DNA of 64,000 nt from Chamaecrista fasciculata (GCA_003254925.1 QANZ01033976.1:40482-104481), one strand, 5' to 3'; positions 26,201 through 37,739 are shown, numbered from the stretch's first letter. Notes: a model not told the origin generated them from the sequence alone. Numbers and translations: made by a program.

Positions 26201-28649
26201 TATAGTCAGATTAATTTAGAAATTTGTTATGCTTCCTTGCAGTCCGAATATCCAAAGTACGCTCCATTGCTTGCAAAGATTTTGGAGGGTTTGGTTTCCA
26301 GGAGTAATTTCAAAGACAAAATCCAACATGATGAGGAGGTAAACTTTGTTTGCAGCAAATGGTTAGAAATTCTTTTTTCTGCACATCTTTAAAACGGAGG
26401 CAAAAACATGCATAACTAATATTTATATCAAGTCAGGCATTGTGGGTTCCCAAAAAGTTGCTCTTCTGGTTACCTGCTCTATACAAGGAAAATGAAAAGA
26501 CAGAACTGCAACTCATAGCTTTAGACAAGCATTTTGTCCATGTTGGCAAGTACTGGCTATGAAGGAATGCAAATTATACATTGATGCTAATTAATTCTTT
26601 ACTAGCAAGCATTTTCACCAAATGCTTTCCATTCTTAATATAGAACGTTACATGTATCTCTTGAGAATTTATTTCATCTTTGACTGTGAATATTATTTAA
26701 GTGACCTTTTAGTTTTATCATGCTTTGTTCTGGTACAAAATGACTTTGATGCATGATAGCTTTTATAGATTCTCATATTTGTAATTACTTCTTGGAAAAA
26801 ATGCCTATATTGGTGACTGACAGTACCATTAAACCAAGTAAGAAACTCGCTTATTTGGACTCCAGGTGGATATTTATGTCTGACGAAAAACTGCACCCAG
26901 ATACATGTGTACCTTTACTGTATTATTCATGGATAAAACTAATATATGGATTTTCTGAAAAGTGTGTTTTCAGCCCTTGCTATGGACAATAATAACTTAT
27001 ATAATCAGAATTCATGTCTTTAAGCATGAGCAGAATGGCAGAAATAACTCATCCTTTAACAGTCTTCAATGAATGGTTGGATGTCCTTTAATTGGTTTTT
27101 TGCTTTCTTCCTCCTTTTGAAGTGGGTAAAAATATAGCCTGCAGTTTACGAATTTTGTGAAATTCCTTCTTGATCCTATGAAAAAAAAGGGCTAATTATG
27201 TGTTTTTTATGTCGACACTTGGCAGATAATTGATGCAGCTAATGAAGTGATCCACAGTGTCGACAAGGATGAGTTAGCAAAATATTTTGCTGTAAAAAAT
27301 GATCCAGAAGATGATGAAGCAGAGGTATAATAGTCCCCTATTCTTGTAATTTAGTTATCCACTTCTATATTAGAATTCATGAATCATGAGAGCTTTACTC
27401 ATGCAGTAAAGAAAAAAGCACCTGACATAATGGCTCAATGATAATTATTCCAGATTGTACACCTACATAGTGTGTAAAGTTGTATCTTCTTTTCTAAAAA
27501 AGTACCCCCTATTTTTGCACCTAATGGCTTGTAAGATGATTTACAAAATTATAATTTATTGCACTGTCAAAGGCTACACTCCGTCTGTCTATCCACCATA
27601 ATATACTCCAGCTGTTCTTTTTAGTCACACCCTATTCTTTCAGAGCTGCAAGTTTCATTGATGCTCATGCCCCTACTTGCTGTTTATTTTTTTTAACCAC
27701 TTGTGCATTTGCCGTTGTAAACTCTATTTCATTCTGGTGGAGTTTGAGTCCCAGATTGAAGAGCTACTACTGATCCATGTGGTAGTTAAGGGGTGTGATT
27801 CTTCTACCTTACAAGCTAGTTTCAAGGATGGATTTGCTTCTCTTGCTTAGGACTCCATCAATTGGTGTTAGAATTAAGATTAGCCTCTGCAAACAGGGCT
27901 ACTTGCCTAGGGAACCTGTGAGGGAGATGTAACCTGATGTCTGGAACCTGCCGACCAATGTGACTGCCCTAGAGTGAGCACTGACAGAGTGCTGAGATTG
28001 AGGAAGTAAGGTCTTCAGGGGCAATTCTGTGATGTCCTAATTAGAGAGTCATACATAAGAAATGCGATTCTTCTTCTTTACAAGCGAATTTTTATGATGG
28101 GTTTGTGAATTTTTAGAATACTCGATATATTCTCATTAGGCTAATTAGACTAATATATACAAGGCTCCTATTATAATTTAGGGAATAAAATAAAATACAT
28201 AATAAATATGATAAAGCCTATTTACAATTACTAAAAATAAATAATAAAAGGTAGAACACACAATAGGGTCACCAACACTCCCCCTCAAGTTGGTGCAAAG
28301 ATGTCACACATGCCCAACTTGAAAACTAGTGTGTGAAACATTTGTTTACTAAGGCCTTTAGTAAACACATCGGCAAGTTGCTTCTCTGACGCCACATAGC
28401 ACAAATTGAGAATGCCACTAGTAACCTTCTCTTTGATAAAGTGTCTGTCAATCTCAATGTGCTTCGTTCGGTCATGCTGAACAGGATTTTGAGCTATACT
28501 AATAGCAGCCTTGTTGTCACAAAACAAGGACAATTTTTCTCTTTCTAGTAAGCCCANAAATAAAGAAAAAGATGGAGTCAACCCGTGACCAATTAGCAGA
28601 GGCACTCTACCAAAAGGGGCTTGCACTGGCCGAGATTGAATCTTTAAAG
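8208..28649 (+). CDS. TPP2: Tripeptidyl peptidase II (32 exons seen, 3' end missing)
   Basis: Giant subtilisin-family exopeptidase that removes tripeptides from free N-termini of peptides, downstream of the proteasome (family knowledge). Exons: 8208-8634, 9364-9442, 9538-9611, 10430-10539, 10645-10725, 11557-11643, 12443-12585, 13364-13514, 13595-13717, 13820-13903, 14007-14194, 14316-14490, 14572-14693, 14783-14862, 15824-15882, 16817-16971, 18915-19093, 19340-19452, 19521-19691, 20345-20473, 20884-20984, 21071-21188, 21621-21700, 21836-21908, 22721-22806, 22882-22933, 23009-23131, 23318-23389, 25931-26023, 26243-26338, 27226-27324, 28557-28649. All joins keep frame: 1272 codons. Catalytic residues by position: Asp143 (DSGVD), His370 (HGTHVSG), oxyanion Asn468 (SSAGNSGP), Ser556 (NGTSMASP); this spacing fits TPP2. 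The first 70 residues are Ser/Arg-rich with no acidic residues, like a plastid transit peptide; Met65 is an alternative start, and a 12-Asn run follows. Exon 32 lacks its acceptor because of the N at 28557, and the roughly 100 C-terminal residues expected after [10 protein letters not shown] are not in the window. Confidence 0.95.
8462..8502 (+). repeat. AAT/AAC trinucleotide repeat in TPP2 exon 1
   Basis: A run of AAT and AAC codons encodes 12 consecutive Asn residues just before the conserved start of the TPP2 protein ([11 protein letters not shown]). Mixed codons suggest moderate stability. It lies in a linker between the putative targeting region and the peptidase domain. Confidence 0.9.
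11250..11556 (+). repeat. Nested tandem repeats ending at the exon 6 acceptor
   Basis: A unit of about 60 bp beginning cttattatgctccttctaac is repeated three times. The larger block including ctataccctgtcaccttgca is present twice (about 11371-11412 and 11511-11552). The last copy runs up to the acceptor ttctag of TPP2 exon 6, so duplication has copied the sequence feeding that splice site. The copies are nearly identical, suggesting recent origin. Confidence 0.85.
15508..15575. repeat. 68-nt near-perfect hairpin in TPP2 intron 14
   Basis: The left arm atacattagttgttag pairs with the right arm ctaacaactaatgtat, and pairing continues through cat/atg and ttattc/gaataa around a loop of about 10 nt. 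It may be a collapsed MITE or a small foldback transcript precursor. There is no evidence for processing in the sequence itself. Confidence 0.6.
17510..18620 (+). pseudogene. LINE (L1-type) fossil in TPP2 intron 16
   Basis: Broken plus-strand reading frames resemble plant L1-type ORF2. Near 17610, [13 protein letters not shown] is like the segment before the RT core. Near 18180-18510, [21 protein letters not shown] and [12 protein letters not shown] match the zf-RVT (zinc-binding in reverse transcriptase) layout. Many stops and frame changes make it an old, dead copy. It explains most of this 1.9-kb intron. Confidence 0.6.
20444..20870 (+). repeat. Triplicated exon 20 tail plus intron, period ~140 bp
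   Basis: The last 30 bases of TPP2 exon 20 and about 110 bases of following intron occur three times in tandem. The extra exon-like pieces are 20584-20613 and 20726-20755. Each is exactly 30 nt, preceded by cttatag and followed by a GT donor (gtgaagc), and each is open in phase 0 ([10 protein letters not shown] and [10 protein letters not shown]). The third unit ends with ttatac in place of ttatag, and the true acceptor of exon 21 lies slightly further on at gtgcag. Confidence 0.9.
22239..22257 (+). repeat. CT microsatellite in TPP2 intron 24
   Basis: A short uninterrupted (tc)n run of about nine units. No function is implied. Confidence 0.7.
24520..25868. mobile_element. Mutator-like element in TPP2 intron 28
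   Basis: The ends are inverted: ggttaaattaaaacatttgg on the left and atttaacc on the right, with long inner arms carrying ggtccctataatttcact / aaggactaaatcatgc-like matches. Flanking 9-mers ttattatta (24511-24519) and ttatcatta (25869-25877) agree at 8 of 9 positions. The 1349-bp element accounts for over half of the 2.5-kb intron. Its interior (about 24950-25640) has open frames on both strands that I could not assign to a family; this may be captured gene sequence, but that is not shown. Confidence 0.7.
27866..28556 (-). mobile_element. 3' end of a Copia element (RNase H plus 3' LTR)
   Basis: Minus strand. 28556-28285 encodes the end of a Copia RNase [27 protein letters not shown] and LADVFTKGL, with the frame stopping at 28285-28287. 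The purine tract TTGAGGGGGAG lies at 28288-28278, and an LTR beginning TGTTGGTGACC at 28277 appears to end ...CTAACA at 27866 (inverted TGTTGG/CTAACA tips), about 412 bp. The rest of the element and its 5' LTR are absent: the sequence breaks at the single N (28557), beyond which TPP2 exon 32 starts at once. A related segment may lie at 27785-27830, so the LTR boundary is approximate. Confidence 0.85.
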
Positions 28650-31600
28650 GTTAGAAATTTTATCTTTGTTGATCATGCGCAAATCTTGGGGTGAGAAATC
28701 ATGTTGATTATATTGCAAGTTGAAGTGTTCAGCCTATCCTGTTTTTTTTCTTAGATTAACTTTAATACTTGTTTATCCTAGTAGCTGTTCAAAGCTGTGT
28801 TTAGACTTTGATCGTGTAAAATTTGCAAGTGCTTCTCTGAAAAGAGGAAACATAAGTGAACATGTATTACAAATTTACAATCCCTTTTTCTCTTATACTT
28901 GATCATTCATATCATCTGGCATAAATGCTACTTCTTTAATAAAGATAAATATTACATTAGGTTTGAAGATATAACTGTCTTGAGTCAACAAATTTCACTC
29001 TACACTACACTCCAGTTTGAGTCAACAAATTGTTCAAAATCTCTAAAGCAATTTGGTATAGCATCCTCCCATATTATATGCTCTTCAAACTTTTCTTATT
29101 TTTTCAATGTGAGTTTTTTTGCATTTCCTGCAAACTTGAATCAGCCTAAGTTCATGTGTGTATTTGGCTGAAGTAATATGAGGGAAAGAGTAATTTTAGA
29201 TAGTATTGTCTAGCTCCAGACCAGACCTCAGTTTTGGACAAGACCCATGTCCTGTACCTCAGCAATGGCTATAAAAAAAGGGAGTTCGACTTGCATACAA
29301 TTCATTATATTCTTCGTTATTCAGAACATCAACCAAAAAAAAAATGTTGAGAAAACTTTTAAGATCAGGTTTAGTTGTAATATGAAGAACTTGCTAGCAA
29401 AGATATAACACCTTAGTTTTTATTCTGAAATGTGTTATGGAAAAACATGGAAAGTCCAAATTCCTTTATCTGAGGAATGACAAAGTGAATTGCAGCAATT
29501 CAATTTTGTTGCATCTCAGATTTTATGGATTAAAAGTTTGAAAAAACTTAGGTAAAGTTCCTTGTATCTTTGTTATAAGGTTGCTCTAATCACAAGCTTT
29601 GTTAACATTCTCTCTCTTCTATGATTGGTCATGCAAAAAGGTGTGTTTAATATTCTCTCTACCATGATTGGTCGTGCATACAATTTTTGTCACATGTCAA
29701 ATGTTTATTGGGGAACCTTGTAGCAAAGATATAAGGAATTTTACTTAAGTTTGGCCCTTAAAATTTTCTCATTCAAACTCAACTCACGAGAAAGTTTCGA
29801 TGTATGGTTGTGTGCCAGGAGGCAAGAAGGAATATAATTAAAAATAAGGGATCAAATAATAATTTTTCTCTTATTATTAATTTTGTACTATAGTTTTAAA
29901 ATGTGGACTACCAGAAAGGGGTGGAGCCATATAATATAAGATATATATATACATTTGTTTAATTTTTATCTTCTTTCTATATCTATTTTTTACTTTCTTT
30001 TATTTCTTTTTATTATACTCTTTTCATATTTATCATGCCATATTCTTATCCTAAAATGGTCCAAAAAAATATCAAAAGATAAGAAAAAGGTTGAAAGAAA
30101 TTAGACTTTTATCTAAATTTATCTATTATCATATCTAAAATCAATCATCACAAGTTAATCAACTGGACTTTGACTCCCTTCTGTTCTAATGTTTGTTGAT
30201 TTATTTTATTTTATTTTTTTGGCGTAGATCTGTACTTAGGTATACCCAATCCATTTTCAATTGATATTAGATGATTATTATGATTATTATGTTCCATTTT
30301 GATATCACTTACACAATGAGTAAATATCTTTTGACATTTTAAAAAGTTGTATATATTTTAGGCTAAACACATAAACTCATAGCCTCTTGTGTCTTTAATA
30401 CTTGTCTTGTAAGCATTCCATTTTTGTTGTGACAGATACTTCCGAAGGAAAATTTGCTTGTGGTGAGGAACCAAGAGGTTTATCACATCAATATAACACC
30501 AATTAAATTAGACTAAACTAATATTTTAATCCCTAAATTATATCAATATTATTACTTTTAGTCCTTAATTTTGTGAAATGTTTGATTTAGTTCATGAGAA
30601 TTCATGACTTGTTAAAATTAGTCATTTCATGAATATCTTACAACTATACAATTCAGTATTTGGAAGAGTTAAATTACAAAGGGTCATAAATTTTTTTAGG
30701 ACAATCAATCAATTCAAATATCCAAAGATTACATTAACAACACTCATATAATTCAAGGAGGACTAAATGGATAGTTCACTTGAAAGAAACATATGGGCCA
30801 TAAGAAACAACACTCATTTTTTGTTTATACAGGTATTTCTATCAACTTTGCATTAAAAAGAAACAACACTCATAAGCATCTATGATCCAAATAGGCTTCT
30901 GGAGGGCACCATCGCTCATTAAAAGGATTTGTAGCTCTTTAAAGGACACATATATTCAAGTTGAATTAAAAAAGTTCATTTATTAGAAGATATATATATA
31001 TATCATCTAAGTTGAATTGAAAAAATTCATTTAGAGGATACATATATGTCATTCATAGTTAATTATCTTTCAGAATTTAAAATATTATTCACGCATTAAA
31101 ATTTGAACTGTTATATACATCAGGTTTATCAATTTGTTTCAAAAATAAAGAAACAAGAGCCAAGAAAACGATTTTAATTACCACTAAAAGAAACTCATAA
31201 ACTAAAACTCAAACTATTGTGGGTCGATCAGTATTTTTATATAGGGTAAAATGCACTTGGTATCTTGTAGTTAAAATTGAATCCACTTTAGTACCTGAAA
31301 GACAAAATTTGACACTTTGGTGCCCTGAGGTTTGCGCCGTTAACACTTTGGTACCCTGTGGTTATAAACCGTCAAGATTTAACGAAAAATTATTAGCACT
31401 TTTGCAAAAATTACAAAATATCCCCAAATAGTTTCAAAATTTTTAAAAACGTCCCTAGATCATAATATTTGAGGAATAAAATGAACATCGTAACAAAATT
31501 TTGGGGTCAAAATATAATTATGAAAAACATTGAAAAAAGAATAAAATTATAGATTAGTCCTAAATCTGGAAAATAAATGTAGTTTAGTACTAAAACTGTG

Positions 31601-32305
31601 TGGTTCGATGGTGAGAAGATAAACTTTACAAAAATTACAGAATGCCCCCAAATAGTTCCAAATTTTAAAAATAGGCAAAAGACTCTTTCGTGCCCCTGAC
31701 GTTTGCGGTCATTTTCAGTTATGCCCCTAACGTTTCATTTGTGTCAATTGTGCCCCCATTGTAAAACGTTAGTTTCAATTATGTCCCCAACTTTGACTCA
31801 ATGCTAATGTGTCAATTTTTTTACTTATGTGTCAATTTTTTTTCTGAATTGAACATGTGGCAAGATGACTGGATAAATAAAACATCCCTGATATAATATT
31901 ATATTTTTTATCCACCATAATATTTTACATTCACTAAACCAAAAAATTACTTCATCTTTTCATCTTTTGAAACATATAATATTCCTTTTCTTTATCATAA
32001 GAGACAATCTAATCTGCATTTTAGAATTTTGCGTAAATCACAATATTAGTATGTTATTGCAAATATTTGTAAAAACTAATTTTTCCTGTCACGTGTTTTA
32101 AAATCTGTGAATTTTTCTTCTGAAATGCTCCACATGATCCAAAATTTGTGAAAGATGCAATTTTTTCTTGTCAAATGCTCTGCCATTCATATGACATCAA
32201 TTCAACTATATGATGCCTTTTGTTTGGCAAAGATCTATGTATTTCATGGTTTTTTTTTTTTAAGACTTGTCTCTTTGGCTTCTTATTTACCTTCTTGATA
32301 ATAGT
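28650..32305. other. Repeat-rich stretch after last visible TPP2 exon
   Basis: No exon for the missing TPP2 C-terminus was found here on either strand. Contents: a Helitron remnant (about 29808-29941), (ta)n runs near 29943 and 30990, and two partial inverted-repeat element arms at 31242-31400 (pattern cactttggtaccctg) and 31676-31800 (pattern gtgcccctgacgtttg). The open frames are short and without recognisable domains. Confidence 0.5.
29808..29941 (-). mobile_element. Helitron remnant, 5' end intact
   Basis: Read on the minus strand from 29941 it starts TCTTATATTATATGGCTCC, identical in its first bases to the Helitron at 36931, and continues with matching text (ccctttctggt, aataagagaaaa). 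The 3' hairpin is degenerate (near 29820-29810) and no clean CTRR end is visible, so it is a decayed copy. Confidence 0.6.
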
Positions 32306-33114
32306 TAGGGGTGTTCAAAACCGAACCAAACCGATTGAACCGAACTAAACCGAACCAAACCGAACCAAACCGCAACAAAATCGACATTCAAATGGTTTGG
32401 TTTGGTTTCATTTTTGTTATTTTTGGGCGGTTCGGTTCGGTGGCGGTTTGATCCTCTATCAAACTGAACCAAACCGCACGTTTTACTACCATGAATCCAT
32501 ATATATAAATAATATAATTTATATGCATGAATACGCTATAAGGCTTGCAAATTAGGGAAGGGTGCGGTGGGCCAGTTGGGGAGCACATCCTTTTTCCATT
32601 CTGAGCCACACCATTGTGATTCACTCCATTCATCTATTCACTTCATATATATATATATATATATATCTTCCTACTGAATACGTATTACATAAACCATATA
32701 TAATAAATTATATATATATTATTATTATATAACTCTCTCCTTCTAATTAATTGCTTCCATTTAGATCACACACTGCTTTTTAATTTTACAAATCACACAC
32801 ACTCATTCTATAATCTTTTATATATATATATATGCATGCAAATAATCATGTAACTCTTTTTTCTTTTTTAATTTTGATTGTTCAAGGTTCTATTTCGATT
32901 GATCTAATATATATATATATATTTTAAAATTAATAGTAATTAAAGGTCAAACCGCCCAAACCGAACCGCTAAAACCGCCATTTGATTGGTTTGGTTTGGT
33001 TTGGTTTGATATTTTTTTTCAAACCGAACGGTTTGAGTTTTCTCTAAACCGATGCGAGCGGTTCGGTTTGAAAGACCACTTAAAACCGCCCAAACCGCCC
33101 AACGAACACCCCTA
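32306..33114. mobile_element. Non-autonomous hAT element with AACCGAACC-rich ends
   Basis: Perfect 11-bp terminal inverted repeats (TAGGGGTGTTC ... GAACACCCCTA) are flanked by a perfect 8-bp target duplication, ataatagt (32298-32305 and 33115-33122), diagnostic of hAT transposition. Subterminal regions on both sides are dense in aaccgaacc/ggtttggtt units, which can bind transposase in hAT elements (family knowledge). There is no transposase frame in 809 bp. Confidence 0.92.
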
Positions 33115-34302
33115 ATAATAGTATTCAAATTTAGTCTTTGATTCTTACATGGTACTGTTATTATGTTATGGTCTGTTCAAGAAATCGGAATATTTTATGC
33201 CATAGGAAAATTCTGTCCAGTTGCAATGAGAGATGATGCAATCTTTGCTCCATTGCAATGAGAGAGCAGAAGAGAGGAGCAAAAGAAATGAATATCATAG
33301 GCAGCCTTCATCCAAAAAAACCCTCACTATGATAGGTAGACAAAGGGACGGGCAAAGTGGGAAGATTACTTTTTTTTTTTTGAATTCTTTAAAAATTTAC
33401 AAGTGAAATTTATATATCACTCATTAAATAAAATCTTCATATCGATTAAAAAATTTCAAATAATAGGCCAAAGGTTGTCCTAGGAAGGGCATGAAGTGTT
33501 TTGTTTTTTTAATTTGTTATATTTTCCACATCACTAAACTTCCATATGAGAAAATCCATGCCATCATGTCATGTTAAAAATTTAACAAAAGCTAAGACCA
33601 ATTTGAAACATGATTGAAATATATGAAATCAATCTAAACAAATGAAAGATAAAAGACTAAATTGAAACCTAGCTCCAGATATATAAAAGATCAATTTGAG
33701 ACTATGATCTTCGAGATATTATATTATAGAAATATATTAGACTAAATTGAAATAAATAAAATATTAAGAATCAAATTTAAATCTAGCATATACATAAGAA
33801 ACCAATTCAATTTTGAATTTTTGGAAAAATTATTATAGGTAGCCTTAACACTCGAAGATCCTCCAATTACTATTTACTTTGCCGATTAGTTTTTTGCAGT
33901 GACTATCCTCAACTTATAACCTGAAGCCTTTTATAATTTTATTTGTCAAATTGTCGAAATTAAATAATAGAATTGCCTGTCCAAAATCCAAATTGTACCA
34001 AGAACTATTCTTCTATTCAGAAAAAAGCATCCTTCTAGATAGATGCAGCATAATTAAAAAAATATCTAATCATCAACAGGCAGAAGCAGATAAGGAAACA
34101 TTTCATTTTAACAATGCCAAAAATATTTTTGCTTAAAATAAACAAAACTAAACAATAATAATATTGCCATGTTGTCATTGCTCATGTCTCAGAAAAGAAA
34201 ACATACATCTAAAAGTTGAGTCTTAATATAGAAAAAAATTGAATTACGCAACTAAGAAAACCCTGCTACAAAGCAACCCAGTGATATCTGGAGTGAGGTA
34301 AC
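33115..34302. other. Intergenic, downstream of eL36
   Basis: AT-rich DNA with a fragment of the 'ccaatttgaaac' inverted-repeat family at about 33596-33830. The last 150-200 bases before 34303 probably include the eL36 3' UTR. No other gene was seen. Confidence 0.4.
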
Positions 34303-35504
34303 CTAAGCCTTCTTCTTCTCTCCACCTCCACCAGCCCTGTCCACAATAAGGGGCATAATAAGCAAAAATACTATCCACAAATCTACCTTTAATAAATAGC
34401 TATTCAATGAATGAACATATGAAATAAATAAACATGAGTACAGTAGTGTCAGCAAGAGAACAAGATATAACCTCATCTTTCGGAGAACATTGGACATCTC
34501 CTCACGCTTCTTCTTGGCCCTCTTGTGGGTGCCAAGTTTTCTCTTTGCCACCTTCAAAGCTCTTTTATCTTTACCTACCTTGAGAAGCTCAGTTATCCGC
34601 TTCTCATATGGAGCAAACCCGGCAACTTCACGGATCAATGATCGCACAAAGTGGACTCGCTTGCTTGTTTTCTGTTTACATCAAACAGTCAGTTTCATTT
34701 CATATCATCCACAACACTGACAAAACTTAATACTTTTCAGCTGTTATGCAACTTCCATGACCAAAAGAATAGACAAGGCATTTGTTTCGGCCAAAACAAA
34801 TAAACAAGGCCTTTGTATTTGTTCCAAGGGGCATGAAATGATGAACTTTCAAAGTGAATACAGTTTAACTGGATTATAGCAAATTCCAAATATGAAACAA
34901 GATCCAACAAATCACTATTTCAGGTTCATCGAGTAGTCAACAACAAGTGAAAGCAAAAAAAAATGATGAGAAAAATATAATAATAAACTTTCAAACTTAG
35001 AGGTCCAACATGGTTCCAACTACAGCACCAAAGGAATCCTTATGGAAGGAATAGGAAGGAAACTGACAGGACATAACATGCCTCTAGATATAATATACAT
35101 TAGAAATAACACTTTTTACCTTTACTAGCTCCCGAGAGGGAAGCTAATAGTTTTAGATAATAACTTATCTATATACAAAAACCTTGTGACACTAATGATG
35201 GCATTTGAAATGGTAATTCACAATAAGAGATTATAAATTTTGACATAGTTATTCGTTGTTTATGCCTTTTATGCTAAAATATTTCATCTGAAGACGAATC
35301 ATCTACGATATCAATCCAATAAATGCTTCAACAGAAAAATGCTCTTTTAGCACGAAGAAGCTCATTATGAACCAAAACTGTGCCATGAAAAAATCAACTT
35401 ACCCCCTTTCGGTCTGATGGGCGTGGAGCCAATTCCTTCTTGGTCACGATGTGACCCTTGTTCAACCCGACAAACAGGCCAGTACTTGGCTGTTTAGGAG
35501 CCAT
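34303..35504 (-). CDS. RPL36: Large ribosomal subunit protein eL36
   Basis: Cytosolic 60S ribosomal protein. Coding exons on the minus strand are 35504-35403, 34671-34472 and 34336-34303; splice sites are GT/AG and the joined frame is 336 nt, 111 residues plus stop, the usual eL36 length. The protein starts [18 protein letters not shown], contains [17 protein letters not shown] and the very basic [17 protein letters not shown] segment, and ends [10 protein letters not shown] leader exon (about 36012-35953) is joined to the ATG exon through an intron at about 35952-35508, a common arrangement in plant ribosomal protein genes. Upstream telo-box and site II elements fit co-regulation with other translation genes. 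It appears intact. Confidence 0.97.
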
Positions 35505-36007
35505 TCCCTGAGCCAAAAGAAAACAAAAAATTAATAATAAAGATCCATTTAAAATGACAAAAACTTTCACTCTTAAATGGCAGCAAGAGCAACAATCAAC
35601 GTGAATTCATAGGCTTCAACAACATCAACCCAGAAAGACTTCCTTAAAGTACACATAATTAAAAGTAATAATAAATTGAAGGGGTTCTGTAATCTGTAAC
35701 AATACAAATCCAATAAGGACCGAAACATAAACTATATAGGGAAGCAACTTATAGTATTTGCACACTAAAACCATTCCGGAAAATCAAGTTGAACCCAAAA
35801 TGAAATGACATCTAACATTTGAATATAAAATGAATAAAAACGATAGTACAAAGCAATCACAGCGTCTCAGACCCTAATTATTCAAAGAAGCGAATCACCA
35901 AGGCATTGATACAAAGAGTAAAGAGAAGAATAGAAGAAGTAAAAGCCTTTACCTCTCGTTTCTCCTGAAACTGCAACACCGGCGAGAGGAGGTTGTTGTA
36001 GACGAAG

Positions 36008-36175
36008 AACTAGGGTTTTAGGTATTCGCTTCGCTTTTATATTGAAGCTCCTAGGTTATAAGAATGAGAACAAGTAGGGTTCTTTTTTGAAAAAAAAAAA
36101 ACTCGGAGGCCCAAACCGAAAACAACAAGATCCGAGTGAATGGTTCATTCGGATATTTTTTGGTGGATTGGGCCT
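36008..36175 (-). promoter_or_regulatory. eL36 promoter: telo-box and site II elements
   Basis: On the minus strand an AAACCCTA telo-box lies at 36018-36011, next to the start of the leader exon. TGGGCC/GGCCCA site II cores lie at 36108-36113 and 36169-36174. This pairing is known from plant ribosomal protein promoters, where TCP and telo-box factors act. The exact transcription start is not determined. Confidence 0.65.
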
Positions 36176-36582
36176 TCTTAGTGATATTTATATTGGATGA
36201 GGTTTTTCAACAAAAAAAAATGGATGAGGTTAATTTTGATATATATTTTTTTGTTAGTTTAGGATGCAATTTGGGTCTTAATGGAACTAATAATGTGGTT
36301 CAATATATATTTTTAAGCGGTTAAAAAAATTATTTTTTATATTATTTCTCATATCCAAAGTTCCATCTTAGAATTTCTTTTTTTTTTGTTAATTTTTTTT
36401 TCATTTTACAAGCCATCTTATAATTTGACACAACACATTATTGTTTTTTGGCCAGAAAATAAAACTCATAGTTTAGAAATCTCTCTTCACTCTGAAAGTT
36501 TTTGAGTATATTTGGATTAAGATCAACAAGAAGAGAGTAAAATAGAAAAATTGAAGTGAATTCTCTTTTTTTTTTTTTTTTT

Positions 36583-36692
36583 NNNNNNNNNNNNNNNNNN
36601 NNNNNNNNNNNNNNNNNNNNNNNNNNNNNNNNNNNNNNNNNNNNNNNNNNNNNNNNNNNNNNNNNNNNNNNNNNNNNNNNNNNNNNNNNNNN
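36583..36692. other. Assembly gap (110 N)
   Basis: An unbroken run of N, preceded by a long T run at 36564-36582, which probably caused assembly failure. Any open frame drawn across it is not real. Confidence 1.
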
Positions 36693-36930
36693 ATTACTCA
36701 CATATTGATTTGTTGAGTTGGTATAATTCCAAGGACTAAAATAATTTTTTTATGTAAATTAATATATTTATATATAATATAACATATTTATAAAATAAAA
36801 AATATTTATATATTATTATATTAATATATATATACCCTCATTTATTAATATATATATATATTATTTATATATATAATATTATTATAATATAATATATATA
36901 AATATATTATGATTTTAAAATATATATATA

Positions 36931-37110
36931 TCTTATATTATATGGCTCCACCCCTTTCTGGTCGTCTATGTTTGAAACTATAGTCTATGAAATTAAAAAT
37001 AAGAGAAAATTTACTATTTGGTCTCTCTTTCTTTACTAAGTTAACAATTTAGTCCCTTATTTATTCTACATACATATTTGCGTGCCCTAACGGGCACGCA
37101 AAGCCCCTAG
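36931..37110 (+). mobile_element. Miniature Helitron
   Basis: Starts TCTTATATTATATGG after an A, and ends in the hairpin gcgtgccc-taac-gggcacgc (37080-37099) followed by aaagcccCTAG, with T as the next base. TC start, 3' hairpin, CTRR end and insertion between A and T are the Helitron hallmarks. It is only 180 bp with no Rep/helicase, so it depends on another element. It is related to the copies at 29808 and 62288. Confidence 0.85.
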
Positions 37111-37147
<37 letters not shown>

Positions 37148-37722
37148 ATGTGTGTATATATGAGAGAGAGAGAGGGGGTACGAGTAAGAAAAAGAAAAAA
37201 ATAATAAGAAATGATGAATGGAGAGAGAAAGTTGTGAGTGTAATAAATGAGGGTATTGAAATTTACGATTTTGCCAAATAACTTTTTTATATTTGTACTA
37301 AAGTATAGGTAATTATAGGTATTTGAGTAGGGGTATGTTAGTAACTGGGTATGAAAAATATAATAAAATGATGTTGTAATGAAATAATATTTTTGTAATG
37401 AGTTTGTAATTGAAAAACAAACAACCGTGTTGTACTGTATATCAAATTATGTAATGAAAATGGAGATAATGAGTTTGTATTGGGTTTATAGCCTATTCCC
37501 TAACACACCCTAATGATAATGGGGCTTCTGATCAACGTTCTTTTAAAGGGTCTCCTTCCAAGTGACTCAAGGCAAATCGACGAAGCTTTCAGGTAGAACG
37601 CCTCTAACAGATTAATAATTGATGTCTACAGTACTATGCCTTAAAGAAGGGATCTTGAAACATAGGTACTTTAATTATTGAATTCTGAGTAATTATTCTC
37701 GCTGAAGCTATTCATCACAAGA
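37111..37722. other. Microsatellites and unassigned AT-rich DNA
   Basis: (ta)n at about 37111-37134, (tg)n at 37135-37156 and (ag)n at 37160-37173 follow the Helitron end directly. The remainder has no recognisable gene. Confidence 0.6.
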
Positions 37723-37739
37723 GCCTTTTGTGATCTATT

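Noticed and set aside
30436..30480. Possible TPP2 exon after a gacag acceptor
   Set aside because: The translation (TSEGKFACGEEPR) does not match the expected TPP2 C-terminal text and no supporting next exon exists.
34490..34720. Plus-strand open frame
   Set aside because: Antisense to the eL36 exon, which has family-level conservation.
36438..36701. Minus-strand frame across the N gap
   Set aside because: Contains about 40 undefined residues; not real evidence of coding.
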